From the NCBI RefSeq assembly GCF_051020975.1, contig NW_027478169.1:9548001-9612000 (forward strand): DNA of 64,000 bases, in the 5' to 3' direction. Below, piece by piece: positions 24,701-35,537 of this stretch. Each line of letters begins with the position of its first letter. The stretch's first letter is position 1. The translations under genes were made by a program, and so were the position numbers. This DNA is from Osmia lignaria lignaria (lineage: Eukaryota; Arthropoda; Insecta; Hymenoptera; Megachilidae). The notes under the pieces are model-generated. The model was given only the letters and a program-made list of their open reading frames with translations. It had not been told where the DNA came from and did not search any database.

Positions 24701-24984
24701 GCACTAGTGCGAGCCGCAAATGCCACTTCCAGCTTAGCTGTGCAGCAGAAGAACAACAAGAAGAAGAAATATCTCGAAATATGTCCGTCAGGCCACTTCC
24801 CTTGAGATAAATCTGCAAATATCTCGGAAACGAAGCGAGCTATGGCCAATTGTTAAGAGACCTTTTTTGTAGAGAATTAAGTTTCCTACTTTTTATGTTC
24901 TATGATATTTTTTGATCAGATGCGTAGTTCTCGAGATATATCAAGATATTTAAAAGTTCCGAAGCCGCACCAACATAATAGAGA

Positions 24985-25950
24985 TACAGAAACACCGTGG
25001 CCCCTTTCTTTGAGATAACTCTGCACTATTGCGAGCTGCAAATGCCACTTCCAGCTTAGCTGTGCAGAGGAAGAACAACAAGAAGAAGAAATATCTCGAA
25101 ATATGTCCGTCAGGCCAGTTCCTTTGAGCTGAATCTGCAAATATCTCGGAAACGAAGCGAGCTATGGCAAAATGTTAAGAGACGTTTTTTGTAGAGAATT
25201 ATGTTTCCTACTTTTTATGTTCTATGATATTTTTTGATCAGATGCGTAGTCCTCGATATATATCAAGATATTTAAAAGTTCCGAAGCCGCACCAACATAA
25301 TAGAGATACAGAAACACCGTGGCCCCTTTCTTTGAGATAACTCTGCACTATTGCGAGCTGTAAATGCCACTTCCAGCTTAGCTGTGCAGAAGAAGAACAA
25401 CAAGAAGAAGACATATCTCGAAATATGTCCGTCAGGCCCCTTCCCTTGAGATATATCTGCAAATATCTCGGAAACGAAGCGAGCTATGGCAAAATGTTAA
25501 GAGACCTTTTTTGTAGAGAATTATGTTTCCTACAATTTATGTTCTATGATATTTTTTGATCAGAAGCGTAGTTTTCGAGATATATCGAGATATTTAAAAG
25601 TTCCGAAGCCGCACCAACATAATAGAGATACAGAAACACCGTGGCCCATTTCTTTGAGATAACTCTGCACTAGTGCGAGCTGCAAATGCCACTTCCAGCT
25701 TAGCTGTGCAGAAGAAGAACAACAAGAAGAAGAAATATCTCGAAATATGTCCGTCAGGCCCCTTCCCTTGAGATAAATCTGCAAATATCTCGGAAACGAA
25801 GCGAGCTATGGTAAAATGTTAAGAGACCTTTTTTGTAGAGAATTAAGTTTCCTACTTTTTATGTTCTATGATATTTTTTGATCAGATGCGTAGTTCTCGA
25901 GATATATCAAGATATTTAAAAGTTCCGAAGCCGCACCAACATAATAGGGA
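24985..25950 (+). repeat. 3-monomer HOR (966 bp), copy 1
   Basis: First of three copies of a trimer. Diagnostic monomer 25238 carries CTCGATATATATC, GCTGTAAATG and GAAGACATATCTC. It has a private GTAGTCCTCG at about 25247. The third monomer (25560) differs from later copies by GGCCCATTTC and ACAATTT. Confidence 0.8.
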
Positions 25951-26916
25951 TACAGAAACACCGTGGCCCCTTTCTTTGAGATAACTCTGCACTATTGCGA
26001 GCTGCAAATGCCACTTCCAGCTTAGCTGTGCAGAGGAAGAACAACAAGAAGAAGAAATATCTCGAAATATGTCCGTCAGGCCAGTTCCTTTGAGCTGAAT
26101 CTGCAAATATCTCGGAAACGAAGCGAGCTATGGCAAAATGTTAAGAGACGTTTTTTGTAGAGAATTATGTTTCCTACTTTTTATGTTCTATGATATTTTT
26201 TGATCAGATGCGTAGTTCTCGATATATATCAAGATATTTAAAAGTTCCGAAGCCGCACCAACATAATAGAGATACAGAAACACCGTGGCCCCTTTCTTTG
26301 AGATAACTCTGCACTATTGCGAGCTGTAAATGCCACTTCCAGCTTAGCTGTGCAGAAGAAGAACAACAAGAAGAAGACATATCTCGAAATATGTCCGTCA
26401 GGCCCCTTCCCTTGAGATATATCTGCAAATATCTCGGAAACGAAGCGAGCTATGGCAAAATGTTAAGAGACCTTTTTTGTAGAGAATTATGTTTCCTACT
26501 TTTTATGTTCTATGATATTTTTTGATCAGAAGCGTAGTTTTCGAGATATATCGAGATATTTAAAAGTTCCGAAGCCGCACCAACATAATAGAGATACAGA
26601 AACACCGTGGCCCCTTTCTTTGAGATAACTCTGCACTAGTGCGAGCTGCAAATGCCACTTCCAGCTTAGCTGTGCAGAAGAAGAACAACAAGAAGAAGAA
26701 ATATCTCGAAATATGTCCGTCAGGCCCCTTCCCTTGAGATAAATCTGCAAATATCTCGGAAACGAAGCGAGCTATGGTAAAATGTTAAGAGACCTTTTTT
26801 GTAGAGAATTAAGTTTCCTACTTTTTATGTTCTATGATATTTTTTGATCAGATGCGTAGTTCTCGAGATATATCAAGATATTTAAAAGTTCCGAAGCCGC
26901 ACCAACATAATAGGGA
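25951..26916 (+). repeat. 3-monomer HOR (966 bp), copy 2
   Basis: Same trimer order, with TAGGGATACAG at about 25945, the GCTGTAAATG / GAAGACATATC monomer at 26204, and a third monomer at 26526. Confidence 0.85.
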
Positions 26917-27446
26917 TACAGAAACACCGTGGCCCCTTTCTTTGAGATAACTCTGCACTATTGCGAGCTGCAAATGCCACTTCCAGCTTAGCTGTGCAGA
27001 GGAAGAACAACAAGAAGAAGAAATATCTCGAAATATGTCCGTCAGGCCAGTTCCTTTGAGCTGAATCTGCAAATATCTCGGAAACGAAGCGAGCTATGGC
27101 AAAATGTTAAGAGACGTTTTTTGTAGAGAATTATGTTTCCTACTTTTTATGTTCTATGATATTTTTTGATCAGATGCGTAGTTCTCGATATATATCAAGA
27201 TATTTAAAAGTTCCGAAGCCGCACCAACATAATAGAGATACAGAAACACCGTGGCCCCTTTCTTTGAGATAACTCTGCACTATTGCGAGCTGTAAATGCC
27301 ACTTCCAGCTTAGCTGTGCAGAAGAAGAACAACAAGAAGAAGACATATCTCGAAATATGTCCGTCAGGCCCCTTCCCTTGAGATATATCTGCAAATATCT
27401 CGGAAACGAAGCGAGCTATGGCAAAATGTTAAGAGACCTTTTTTGT
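26917..27446 (+). repeat. 3-monomer HOR (966 bp), copy 3 (partial)
   Basis: The third copy ends within the second flank: at about 27453 CTACAATTT replaces CTACTTTTT and a 321-bp monomer follows. A displaced copy of 26649-27778 lies at 62385-63514. Confidence 0.8.
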
Positions 27447-29140
27447 AGAGAATTATGTTTCCTACAATTTATGTTCTATGATATTTTTTGATCAGAAGCG
27501 TAGTTTTCGAGATATATCGAGATATTTAAAAGTTCCAAAGCCGCACAACATAATAGAGATACAGAAACACCGTGGCCCCTTTCTTTGAGATAACTCTGCA
27601 CTAGTGCGAGCCGCAAATGCCACTTCCAGCTTAGCTGTGCAGAAGAAGAACAACAAGAAGAAGAAATATCTCGAAATATGTCCGTCAGGCCCCTTCCCTT
27701 GAGATAAATCTGCAAATATCTCGGAAACGAAGCGAGCTATGGCAAAATGTTAAGAGACCTTTTTTGTAGAGAATTAAGTTTCCTACTTTTTATGTTCTAT
27801 GATATTTTTTGATCAGATGCGTAGTTCTCGAGATATATCAAGATATTTAAAAGTTCCGAAGCCGCACCAACATAATAGAGATACAGAAACACCGTGGCCC
27901 ATTTCTTTGAGATAACTCTGCACTAGTGCGAGCTGCAAATGCCACTTCCAGCTTAGCTGTGCAGAAGAAGAACAACAAGAAGAAGAAATATCTCGAAATA
28001 TGTCCGTCAGGCCCCTTCCCTTGAGATAAATCTGCAAATATCTCGGAAACGAAGCGAGCTATGGCAAAATGTTAAGAGACCTTTTTTGTAGAGAATTATG
28101 TTTCCTACAATCTATGTTCTATGATATTTTTTGATCAGAAGCGTAGTTTTCGAGATATATCGAGATATTTAAAAGTTCCGAAGCCGCACCAACATAATAG
28201 AGATACAGAAACACCGTGGCCCCTTTCTTTGAGATAACTCTGCACTAGTGCGAGCCGCAAATGCCACTTCCAGCTTAGCTGTGCAGAAGAAGAACAACAA
28301 GAAGAAGAAATATCTCGAAATATGTCCGTCAGGCCCCTTCCCTTGAGATAAATCTGCAAATATCTCGGAAACGAAGCGAGCTATGGTAAAATGTTAAGAG
28401 ACCTTTTTTGTAGAGAATTAAGTTTCCTACTTTTTATGTTCTATGATATTTTTTGATCAGATGCGTAGTTCTCGAGATATATCAAGATATTTAAAAGTTC
28501 CGAAGCCGCACCAACATAATAGAGATACAGAAACACCGTGGCCCCTTTCTTTGAGATAACTCTGCACTAGTGCGAGCCGCCAATGCCACTTCCAGCTTAG
28601 CTGTGCAGAAGAAGAACAACAAGAAGAAGAAATATCTCGAAATATGTCCGTCAGGCCCCTTCCCTTGAGATAAATCTGCAAATATCTCGGAAACGAAGAG
28701 AGCTATGGCAAAATGTTAAGAGACCTTTTTTGTAGAGAATTAAGTTTCCTACTTTTTATGTTCTATGATATTTTTTGATCTGATGCGTAGTTCTCGAGAT
28801 ATATCAAGATATTTAAAAGTTCCGAAGCCGCACCAACATAATAGAGATACAGAAACACCGTGGCCCCTTTCTTTGAGATAACTCTGCACTATTGCGAGCT
28901 GTAAATGCCACTTCCAGCTTAGCTGTGCAGAAGAAGAACAACAAGAAGAAGACATATCTCGAAATATGTCCGTCAGGCCCCTTCCCTTGAGATATATCTG
29001 CAAATATCTCGGAAACGAAGCGAGCTATGGCAAAATGTTAAGAGACCTTTTTTGTAGAGAATTATGTTTCCTACAATTTATGTTCTATGATATTTTTTGA
29101 TCAGAAGCGTAGTTTTCGAGATATATCGAGATATTTAAAA
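27220..29140 (+). repeat. Source-like segment re-used at 52 and 57.8 kb
   Basis: Six-monomer run in the order: GTAAATG monomer, 321-bp monomer, GGCCCATTTC monomer, common monomer, GCCGCCAATG monomer, TTTTGATCTGATG / GTAAATG monomer. The same order occurs at 52010-53930 (offset 24,790) and 57805-59725 (offset 30,585). Parts also repeat locally with a 1,609-bp offset (27290-27780 with 28899-29389). Confidence 0.8.
27492..27812 (+). repeat. 321-bp monomer variant (3 of 9)
   Basis: Right end is the ordinary GCAAATATCTCGG, unlike copies 1 and 2. It follows the third trimer copy. Confidence 0.95.
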
Positions 29141-29421
29141 GTTCCAAAGCCGCACAACATAATAGAGATACAGAAACACCGTGGCCCCTTTCTTTGAGAT
29201 AACTCTGCACTAGTGCGAGCCGCAAATGCCACTTCCAGCTTAGCTGTGCAGAAGAAGAACAACAAGAAGAAGAAATATCTCGAAATATGTCCGTCAGGCC
29301 CCTTCCCTTGAGATAAATCTGCAAATATCTCGGAAACGAAGCGAGCTATGGCAAAATGTTAAGAGACCTTTTTTGTAGAGAATTATGTTTCCTACAATTT
29401 ATGTTCTATGATATTTTTTGA
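29101..29421 (+). repeat. 321-bp monomer variant (4 of 9)
   Basis: Lies 1,609 bases after copy 3. It is missing from the 57.8-61.9 kb derivative of this region. Confidence 0.95.
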
Positions 29422-30095
29422 TCAGAAGCGTAGTTTTCGAGATATATCGAGATATTTAAAAGTTCCGAAGCCGCACCAACATAATAGAGATACAGAAACA
29501 CCGTGGCCCATTTCTTTGAGATAACTCTGCACTAGTGCGAGCTGCAAATGCCACTTCCAGCTTAGCTGTGCAGAAGAAGAACAACAAGAAGAAGAAATAT
29601 CTCGAAATATGTCCGTCAGGCCCCTTCCCTTGAGATAAATCTGCAAATATCTCGGAAACGAAGCGAGCTATGGTAAAATGTTAAGAGACCTTTTTTGTAG
29701 AGAATTATGTTTCCTACAATTTATGTTCTATGATATTTTTTGATCAGAAGCGTAGTTTTCGAGATATATCGAGATATTTAAAAGTTCCGAAGCCGCACCA
29801 ACATAATAGAGATACAGAAACACCGTGGCCCCTTTCTTTGAGATAACTCTGCACCATGGCGAGCTGTAAATGCCACTTCCAGCTTAGCTGTGCAGAAGAA
29901 GAACAACAAGAAGAAGAAATATCTCGAAATATGTCCGTCAGGCCCCTTCCCTTGAGATAAATCTGCAAATATCTCGGAAACGAAGCGAGCTATGGCAAAA
30001 TGTTAAGAGACCTTTTTTGTAGAGAATTAAGTTTCCTACTTTTTATGTTCTATGATATTTTTTGATCAGATGCGTAGTTCTCGAGATATATCAAG

Positions 30096-32280
30096 ATATT
30101 TAAAAGTTCCGAAGCCGCACCAACATAATAGAGATACAGAAACACCGTGGCCCATTTCTTTGAGATAACTCTGCACTAGTGCGAGCTGCAAATGCCACTT
30201 CCAGCTTAGCTGTGCAGAAGGAGAACAACAAGAAGAAGAAATATCTCGAAATATGTCCGTCAGGCCCCTTCCCTTGAGATAAATCTGCAAATATCTCGGA
30301 AACGAAGCGAGCTATGGCAAAATGTTAAGAGACCTTTTTTGTAGAGAATTATGTTTCCTACAATTTATGTTCTATGATATTTTTTGATCAGAAGCGTAGT
30401 TTTCGAGATATATCGAGATATTTAAAAGTTCCGAAGCCGCACCAACATAATAGAGATACAGAAACACCGTGGCCCCTTTCTTTGAGATAACTCTGCACTA
30501 GTGCGAGCCGCAAATGCCACTTCCAGCTTAGCTGTGCAGAAGAAGAACAACAAGAAGAAGAAATATCTCGAAATATGTCCGTCAGGCCCCTTCCCTTGAG
30601 ATAAATCTGCAAATATCTCGGAAACGAAGCGAGCTATGGTAAAATGTTAAGAGACCTTTTTTGTAGAGACTTAAGTTTCCTACTTTTTATGTTCTATGAT
30701 ATTTTTTGATCAGATGCGTAGTTCTCGAGATATATCAAGATATTTAAATGTTCCGAAGCCGCACCAACATAATAGAGATACAGAAACACCGTGGCCCCTT
30801 TCTTTGAGATAACTCTGCACTATTGCGAGCTGCAAATGCCACTTCCAGCTTAGCTGTGCAGAGGAAGAACAACAAGAAGAAGAAATATCTCGAAATATGT
30901 CCGTCAGGCCAGTTCCTTTGAGCTGAATCTGCAAATATCTCGGAACCGAAGCGAGCTATGGCAAAATGTTAAGAGACGTTTTTTGTAGAGAATTATGTTT
31001 CCTACTTTTTATGTTCTATGATATTTTTTGATCAGATGCGTAGTTCTCGATATATATCGAGATATTTAAAAGTTCCAAAGCCGCACCAACATAATAGAGA
31101 TACAGAAACACCGTGGCCCCTTTCTTTGAGATAACTCTGCACTAGTGCGAGCCGCAAATGCCACTTCCAGCTTAGCTGTGCAGAAGAAGAACAACAAGAA
31201 GAAGAAATATCTCGAAATATGTCCGTCAGGCCCCTTCCCTTGAGATAAATCTGCAAATATCTCGGAAACGAAGCGAGCTATGGCAAAATGTTAAGAGACC
31301 TTTTTTGTAGAGAATTAAGTTTCCTACTTTTTATGTTCTATGATATTTTTTGATCAGATGCGTAGTTCTCGAGATATATCAAGATATTTAAAAGTTCCGA
31401 AGCCGCACCAACATAATAGAGATACAGAAACACCGTGGCCCCTTTCTTTGAGATAACTCTGCACTAGTGCGAGCTGCAAATGCCACTTCCAGCTTAGCTG
31501 TGCAGAAGAAGAACAACAAGAAGAAGAAATATCTCGAAATATGTCCGTCAGGCCCCTTCCCTTGAGATAAATCTGCAAATATCTCGGAAACGAAGCGAGC
31601 TATGGCAAAATGTTAAGAGACGTTTTTTGTAGAGAATTATGTTTCCTACAATTTATGTTCTATGATATTTTTTGATCAGAAGCGTAGTTTTCGAGATATA
31701 TCGAGATATTTAAAAGTTCCGAAGCCGCACCAACATAATAGGGATACAGAAACACCGTGGCCCCTTTCTTTGAGATAACTCTGCACTAGTGCGAGCCGCA
31801 AATGCCACTTCCAGCTTAGCTGTGCAGAAGAAGTACAACAAGAAGAAGAAATATCTCGAAATATGTCCGTCAGGCCCCTTCCCTTGAGATAAATCTGCAA
31901 ATATCTCGGAAACGAAGCGAGCTATGGTAAAATGTTAAGAGACCTTTTTTGTAGAGAATTAAGTTTCCTACTTTTTATGTTCTATGATATTTTTTGATCA
32001 GAAGCGTAGTTTTCGAGATATATCGAGATATTTAAAAGTTCCGAAGCCGCACCAACATAATAGGGATACAGAAACACCGTGGCCCCTTTCTTTGAGATAA
32101 CTCTGCACTAGTGCGAGCCGCAAATGCCACTTCCAGCTTAGCTGTGCAGAAGAAGTACAACAAGAAGAAGAAATATCTCGAAATATGTCCGTCAGGCCCC
32201 TTCCCTTGAGATAAATCTGCAAATATCTCGGAAACGAAGCGAGCTATGGCAAAATGTTAAGAGACCTTTTTTGTAGAGAA
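30096..32280 (+). repeat. Segment duplicated at 59716-61900
   Basis: Offset 29,620 bases. Shared rare variants are GAAGGAGAACAAC (30217 and 59837), TATTTAAATGTTCC (30743 and 60363), CTCGGAACCGAAG (30940 and 60560) and the palindromic TCTCGATATATATCGAGA. One difference seen is GAGACTTAAG near 30666. The match ends at about 32280, where AAGTTTCCTACTTTTT faces ATGTTTCCTACAATTT. Confidence 0.85.
31045..31062. repeat. 18-bp perfect palindrome
   Basis: TCTCGATATATATCGAGA reads the same on both strands. It arises where the CTCGATATATATC allele of the trimer region is combined with the CGAGATATTT allele, so it marks a recombinant monomer. It occurs again only at 60665-60682, its 29,620-base partner. 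Confidence 0.9.
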
Positions 32281-32515
32281 TTAAGTTTCCTACTTTTTAT
32301 GTTCTATGATATTTTTTGATCAGATGCGTAGTTTTCGAGATATATCGAGATATTTAAAAGTTCCGAAGCCGCACCAACATAATAGAGATACAGAAACACC
32401 GTGGCCCCTTTCTTTGAGATAACTCTGCACTAGTGCGAGCCGCAAATGCCACTTCCAGCTTAGCTGTGCAGAAGAAGAACAACAAGAAGAAGAAATATCT
32501 CGAAATATGTCCGTC
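31580..32515 (+). repeat. 1,932-bp-offset duplication, copy 1
   Basis: Two adjacent GTACAAC monomers (31676 and 31998) plus the next monomer match 33512-34447 at six monomers. They diverge at subrepeat B (AGTTCC against CCTTCC) near 32521. Confidence 0.8.
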
Positions 32516-33289
32516 AGGCCAGTTCCTTTGAGCTGAATCTGCAAATATCTCGGAAACGAAGCGAGCTATGGCAAAATGTTAAGAGACGTTTTTTGTAGAG
32601 AATTATGTTTCCTACTTTTTATGTTCTATGATATTTTTTGATCAGATGCGTAGTTCTCGATATATATCAAGATATTTAAAAGTTCCGAAGCCGCACCAAC
32701 ATAATAGAGATACAGAAACACCGTGGCCCCTTTCTTTGAGATAACTCTGCACTATTGCGAGCTGTAAATGCCACTTCCAGCTTAGCTGTGCAGAAGAAGA
32801 ACAACAAGAAGAAGACATATCTCGAAATATGTCCGTCAGGCCCCTTCCCTTGAGATAAATCTGCAAATATCTCGGAAACGAAGCGAGCTATGGCAAAATG
32901 TTAAGAGACCTTTTTTGTAGAGAATTATGTTTCCTACAATTTATGTTCTATGATATTTTTTGATCAGAAGCGTAGTTTTCGAGATATATCGAGATATTTA
33001 AAAGTTCCGAAGCCGCACCAACATAATAGAGATACAGAAACACCGTGGCCCCTTTCTTTGAGATAACCCTGCACTAGTGCGAGCCGCAAATGCCACTTCC
33101 AGCTTAGCTGTGCAGAAGAAGAACAACAAGAAGAAGAAATATCTCGAAATATGTCCGTCAGGCCCCTTCCCTTGAGATAAATCTGCAAATATCTCGGAAA
33201 CGAAGCGAGCTATGGTAAAATGTTAAGAGACCTTTTTTGTAGAGAATTAAGTTTCCTACTTTTTATGTTCTATGATATTTTTTGATCAG

Positions 33290-34250
33290 ATGCGTAGTTC
33301 TCGAGATATATCAAGATATTTAAAAGTTCCGAAGCCGCACCAACATAATAGAGATACAGAAACACCGTGGCCCCTTTCTTACAGATAACTCTGCACTATT
33401 GCGAGCTGCAAATGCCACTTCCAGCTTAGCTGTGCAGAGGAAGAACAACAAGAAGAAGAAATATCTCGAAATATGTCCGTCAGGCCAGTTCCTTTGAGCT
33501 GAATCTGCAAATATCTCGGAAACGAAGCGAGCTATGGCAAAATGTTAAGAGACGTTTTTTGTAGAGAATTATGTTTCCTACAATTTATGTTCTATGATAT
33601 TTTTTGATCAGAAGCGTAGTTTTCGAGATATATCGAGATATTTAAAAGTTCCGAAGCCGCACCAACATAATAGGGATACAGAAACACCGTGGCCCCTTTC
33701 TTTGAGATAACTCTGCACTAGTGCGAGCCGCAAATGCCACTTCCAGCTTAGCTGTGCAGAAGAAGTACAACAAGAAGAAGAAATATCTCGAAATATGTCC
33801 GTCAGGCCCCTTCCCTTGAGATAAATCTGCAAATACCTCGGAAACGAAGCGAGCTATGGTAAAATGTTAAGAGACCTTTTTTGTAGAGAATTAAGTTTCC
33901 TACTTTTTATGTTCTATGATATTTTTTGATCAGAAGCGTAGTTTTCGAGATATATCGAGATATTTAAAAGTTCCGAAGCCGCACCAACATAATAGGGATA
34001 CAGAAACACCGTGGCCCCTTTCTTTGAGATAACTCTGCACTAGTGCGAGCCGCAAATGCCACTTCCAGCTTAGCTGTGCAGAAGAAGTACAACAAGAAGA
34101 AGAAATATCTCGAAATATGTCCGTCAGGCCCCTTCCCTTGAGATAAATCTGCAAATATCTCGGAAACGAAGCGAGCTATGGCAAAATGTTAAGAGACCTT
34201 TTTTGTAGAGAATTAAGTTTCCTACTTTTTATGTTCTATGATATTTTTTG
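33290..34250 (+). repeat. 5,473-bp-offset match to 38763-39723
   Basis: Same order: a TTACAG monomer, then two GTACAAC monomers. The offset is 17 x 322 - 1. The downstream copy has GAAGCCACACC near 39450. Confidence 0.75.
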
Positions 34251-34447
34251 ATCAGATGCGTAGTTTTCGAGATATATCGAGATATTTAAAAGTTCCGAAG
34301 CCGCACCAACATAATAGAGATACAGAAACACCGTGGCCCCTTTCTTTGAGATAACTCTGCACTAGTGCGAGCCGCAAATGCCACTTCCAGCTTAGCTGTG
34401 CAGAAGAAGAACAACAAGAAGAAGAAATATCTCGAAATATGTCCGTC
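33512..34447 (+). repeat. 1,932-bp-offset duplication, copy 2
   Basis: Second copy, with a private AAATACCTCGG near 33832. It is followed by CTGCCAATATC near 34472, a substitution that removes the common TTG on the other strand. Confidence 0.8.
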
Positions 34448-35233
34448 AGGCCCCTTCCCTTGAGATAAATCTGCCAATATCTCGGAAACGAAGCGAGCTA
34501 TGGTAAAATGTTAAGAGACCTTTTTTGTAGAGAATTAAGTTTCCTACTTTTTATGTTCTATGATATTTTTTGATCAGATGCGTAGTTCTCGAGATATATC
34601 AAGATATTTAAAAGTTCCGAAGCCGCACCAACATAATAGAGATACAGAAACACCGTGGCCCCTTTCTTACAGATAACTCTGCACTATTGCGAGCTGCAAA
34701 TGCCACTTCCAGCTTAGCTGTGCAGAGGAAGAACAACAAGAAGAAGAAATATCTCGAAATATGTCCGTCAGGCCAGTTCCTTTGAGCTGAATCTGCAAAT
34801 ATCTCGGAAACGAAGCGAGCTATGGCAAAATGTTAAGAGACGTTTTTTGTAGAGAATTATGTTTCCTACAATTTATGTTCTATGATATTTTTTGATCAGA
34901 AGCGTAGTTTTCGAGATATATCGAGATATTTAAAAGTTCCGAAGCCGCACCAACATAATAGGGATACAGAAACACCGTGGCCCCTTTCTTTGAGATAACT
35001 CTGCACTAGTGCGAGCCGCAAATGCCACTTCCAGCTTAGCTGTGCAGAAGAAGAACAACAAGAAGAAGAAATATCTCGAAATATGTCCGTCAGGCCCCTT
35101 CCCTTGAGATAAATCTGCAAATATCTCGGAAACGAAGCGAGCTATGGCAAAATGTTAAGAGACCTTTTTTGTAGAGAATTATGTTTCCTACAATTTATGT
35201 TCTATGATATTTTTTGATCAGAAGCGTAGTTTT

Positions 35234-35251
35234 CGAGATATATCGAGATAT
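35234..35251 (+). repeat. Phased CGAGATAT direct repeat
   Basis: CGAGATAT occurs twice with start points 10 bases apart, one helical turn. The inverted form ATATCTCG occurs twice more in the monomer (35392-35400 and 35443-35451 region). Two alleles alternate along the array: this one, preceded by GAAGCGTAGTTTT, and a form preceded by GATGCGTAGTTCT in which the second copy reads CAAGATAT. This short motif family is the most obvious candidate for a sequence-specific protein site, but no function is shown. Confidence 0.6.
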
Positions 35252-35296
35252 TTAAAAGTTCCGAAGCCGCACCAACATAATAGAGATACAGAAACA

Positions 35297-35327
35297 CCGT
35301 GGCCCCTTTCTTTGAGATAACTCTGCA
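35297..35327 (+). repeat. Internal subrepeat A of the monomer
   Basis: A 31-base segment beginning CCGTGGCCCC and ending ATAACTCTGCA. It aligns to subrepeat B (35409-35441) with a two-base gap and three substitutions. Homology seems to resume after a further gap at GCGAGC, where A is followed by a GCAAATG element and B by a similar GCAAAATG element. It occurs once in every monomer. Confidence 0.7.
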
Positions 35328-35353
35328 CTAGTGCGAGCCGCAAATGCCACTTC

Positions 35354-35364
35354 CAGCTTAGCTG
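35354..35364. repeat. Short dyad CAGCTTAGCTG
   Basis: An 11-base inverted repeat (CAGCT / AGCTG around a central T) present in nearly all monomers. Variants change the centre to C (CAGCTCAGCTG, for example 36965 onward) or break the left arm (CAGTTTAGC in the hairpin subtype). It is flanked by CTGCA and TGCAG, which could extend a cruciform, but the stems are short. Confidence 0.5.
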
Positions 35365-35366
35365 TG

Positions 35367-35393
35367 CAGAAGAAGAACAACAAGAAGAAGAAA
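35367..35393 (+). repeat. GAA/CAA-rich purine tract
   Basis: A 27-base microsatellite-like stretch made of GAA, GAA, CAA, CAA, GAA, GAA, GAA. It is strongly purine-rich on the + strand and present in every monomer. Substitutions are common: GTACAAC, GAGGAAGAAC, GCAGAAGAAC and GGAGAAC subtypes. Not one of the 198 complete monomers shows a net gain or loss of a triplet. Confidence 0.8.
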
Positions 35394-35408
35394 TATCTCG
35401 AAATATGT

Positions 35409-35441
35409 CCGTCAGGCCCCTTCCCTTGAGATAAATCTGCA
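35409..35441 (+). repeat. Internal subrepeat B of the monomer
   Basis: A 33-base segment beginning CCGTCAGGCCCC and ending AAATCTGCA, lying 112 bases after subrepeat A. B exists in two alleles across the array: the common CCCTTGAGATAAATC form, and a diverged form with AGTTCC, then TTTGAGCTGAATC, seen for example at 321-350 and 965-994. The second form marks the monomer subtype beginning at 124, 768, 1412, 3344, 18476, 24916 and others. Confidence 0.7.
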
Positions 35442-35486
35442 AATATCTCGGAAACGAAGCGAGCTATGGTAAAATGTTAAGAGACG

Positions 35487-35537
35487 TTTTTTGTAGAGAA
35501 TTAAGTTTCCTACTTTTTATGTTCTATGATATTTTTT
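35487..35537 (+). repeat. Paired T6 tracts at the monomer end
   Basis: Two runs of six T lie 45 bases apart, at 35487-35492 and 35532-35537, separated by a variable segment. That segment has two alleles: AAGTTTCCTACTTTTTATG and ATGTTTCCTACAATTTATG. The alleles tend to travel with the downstream GATGCG and GAAGCG alleles respectively, but recombinants exist (for example around 31960-32010). T-runs of this kind bend DNA and affect nucleosome placement; here that is inference. Confidence 0.6.

Noticed and set aside
35354..35364. Rho-independent terminator or riboswitch at the CAGCTTAGCTG dyad
   Set aside because: The stem is only five base pairs, no U-tract follows it directly, and the context is a eukaryotic satellite.
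35440..35462. CENP-B box
   Set aside because: The reverse complement of the GGAAACGAAG region begins CTTCGTT, like the start of the mammalian CENP-B box, but the essential downstream A and CGGG positions do not match.
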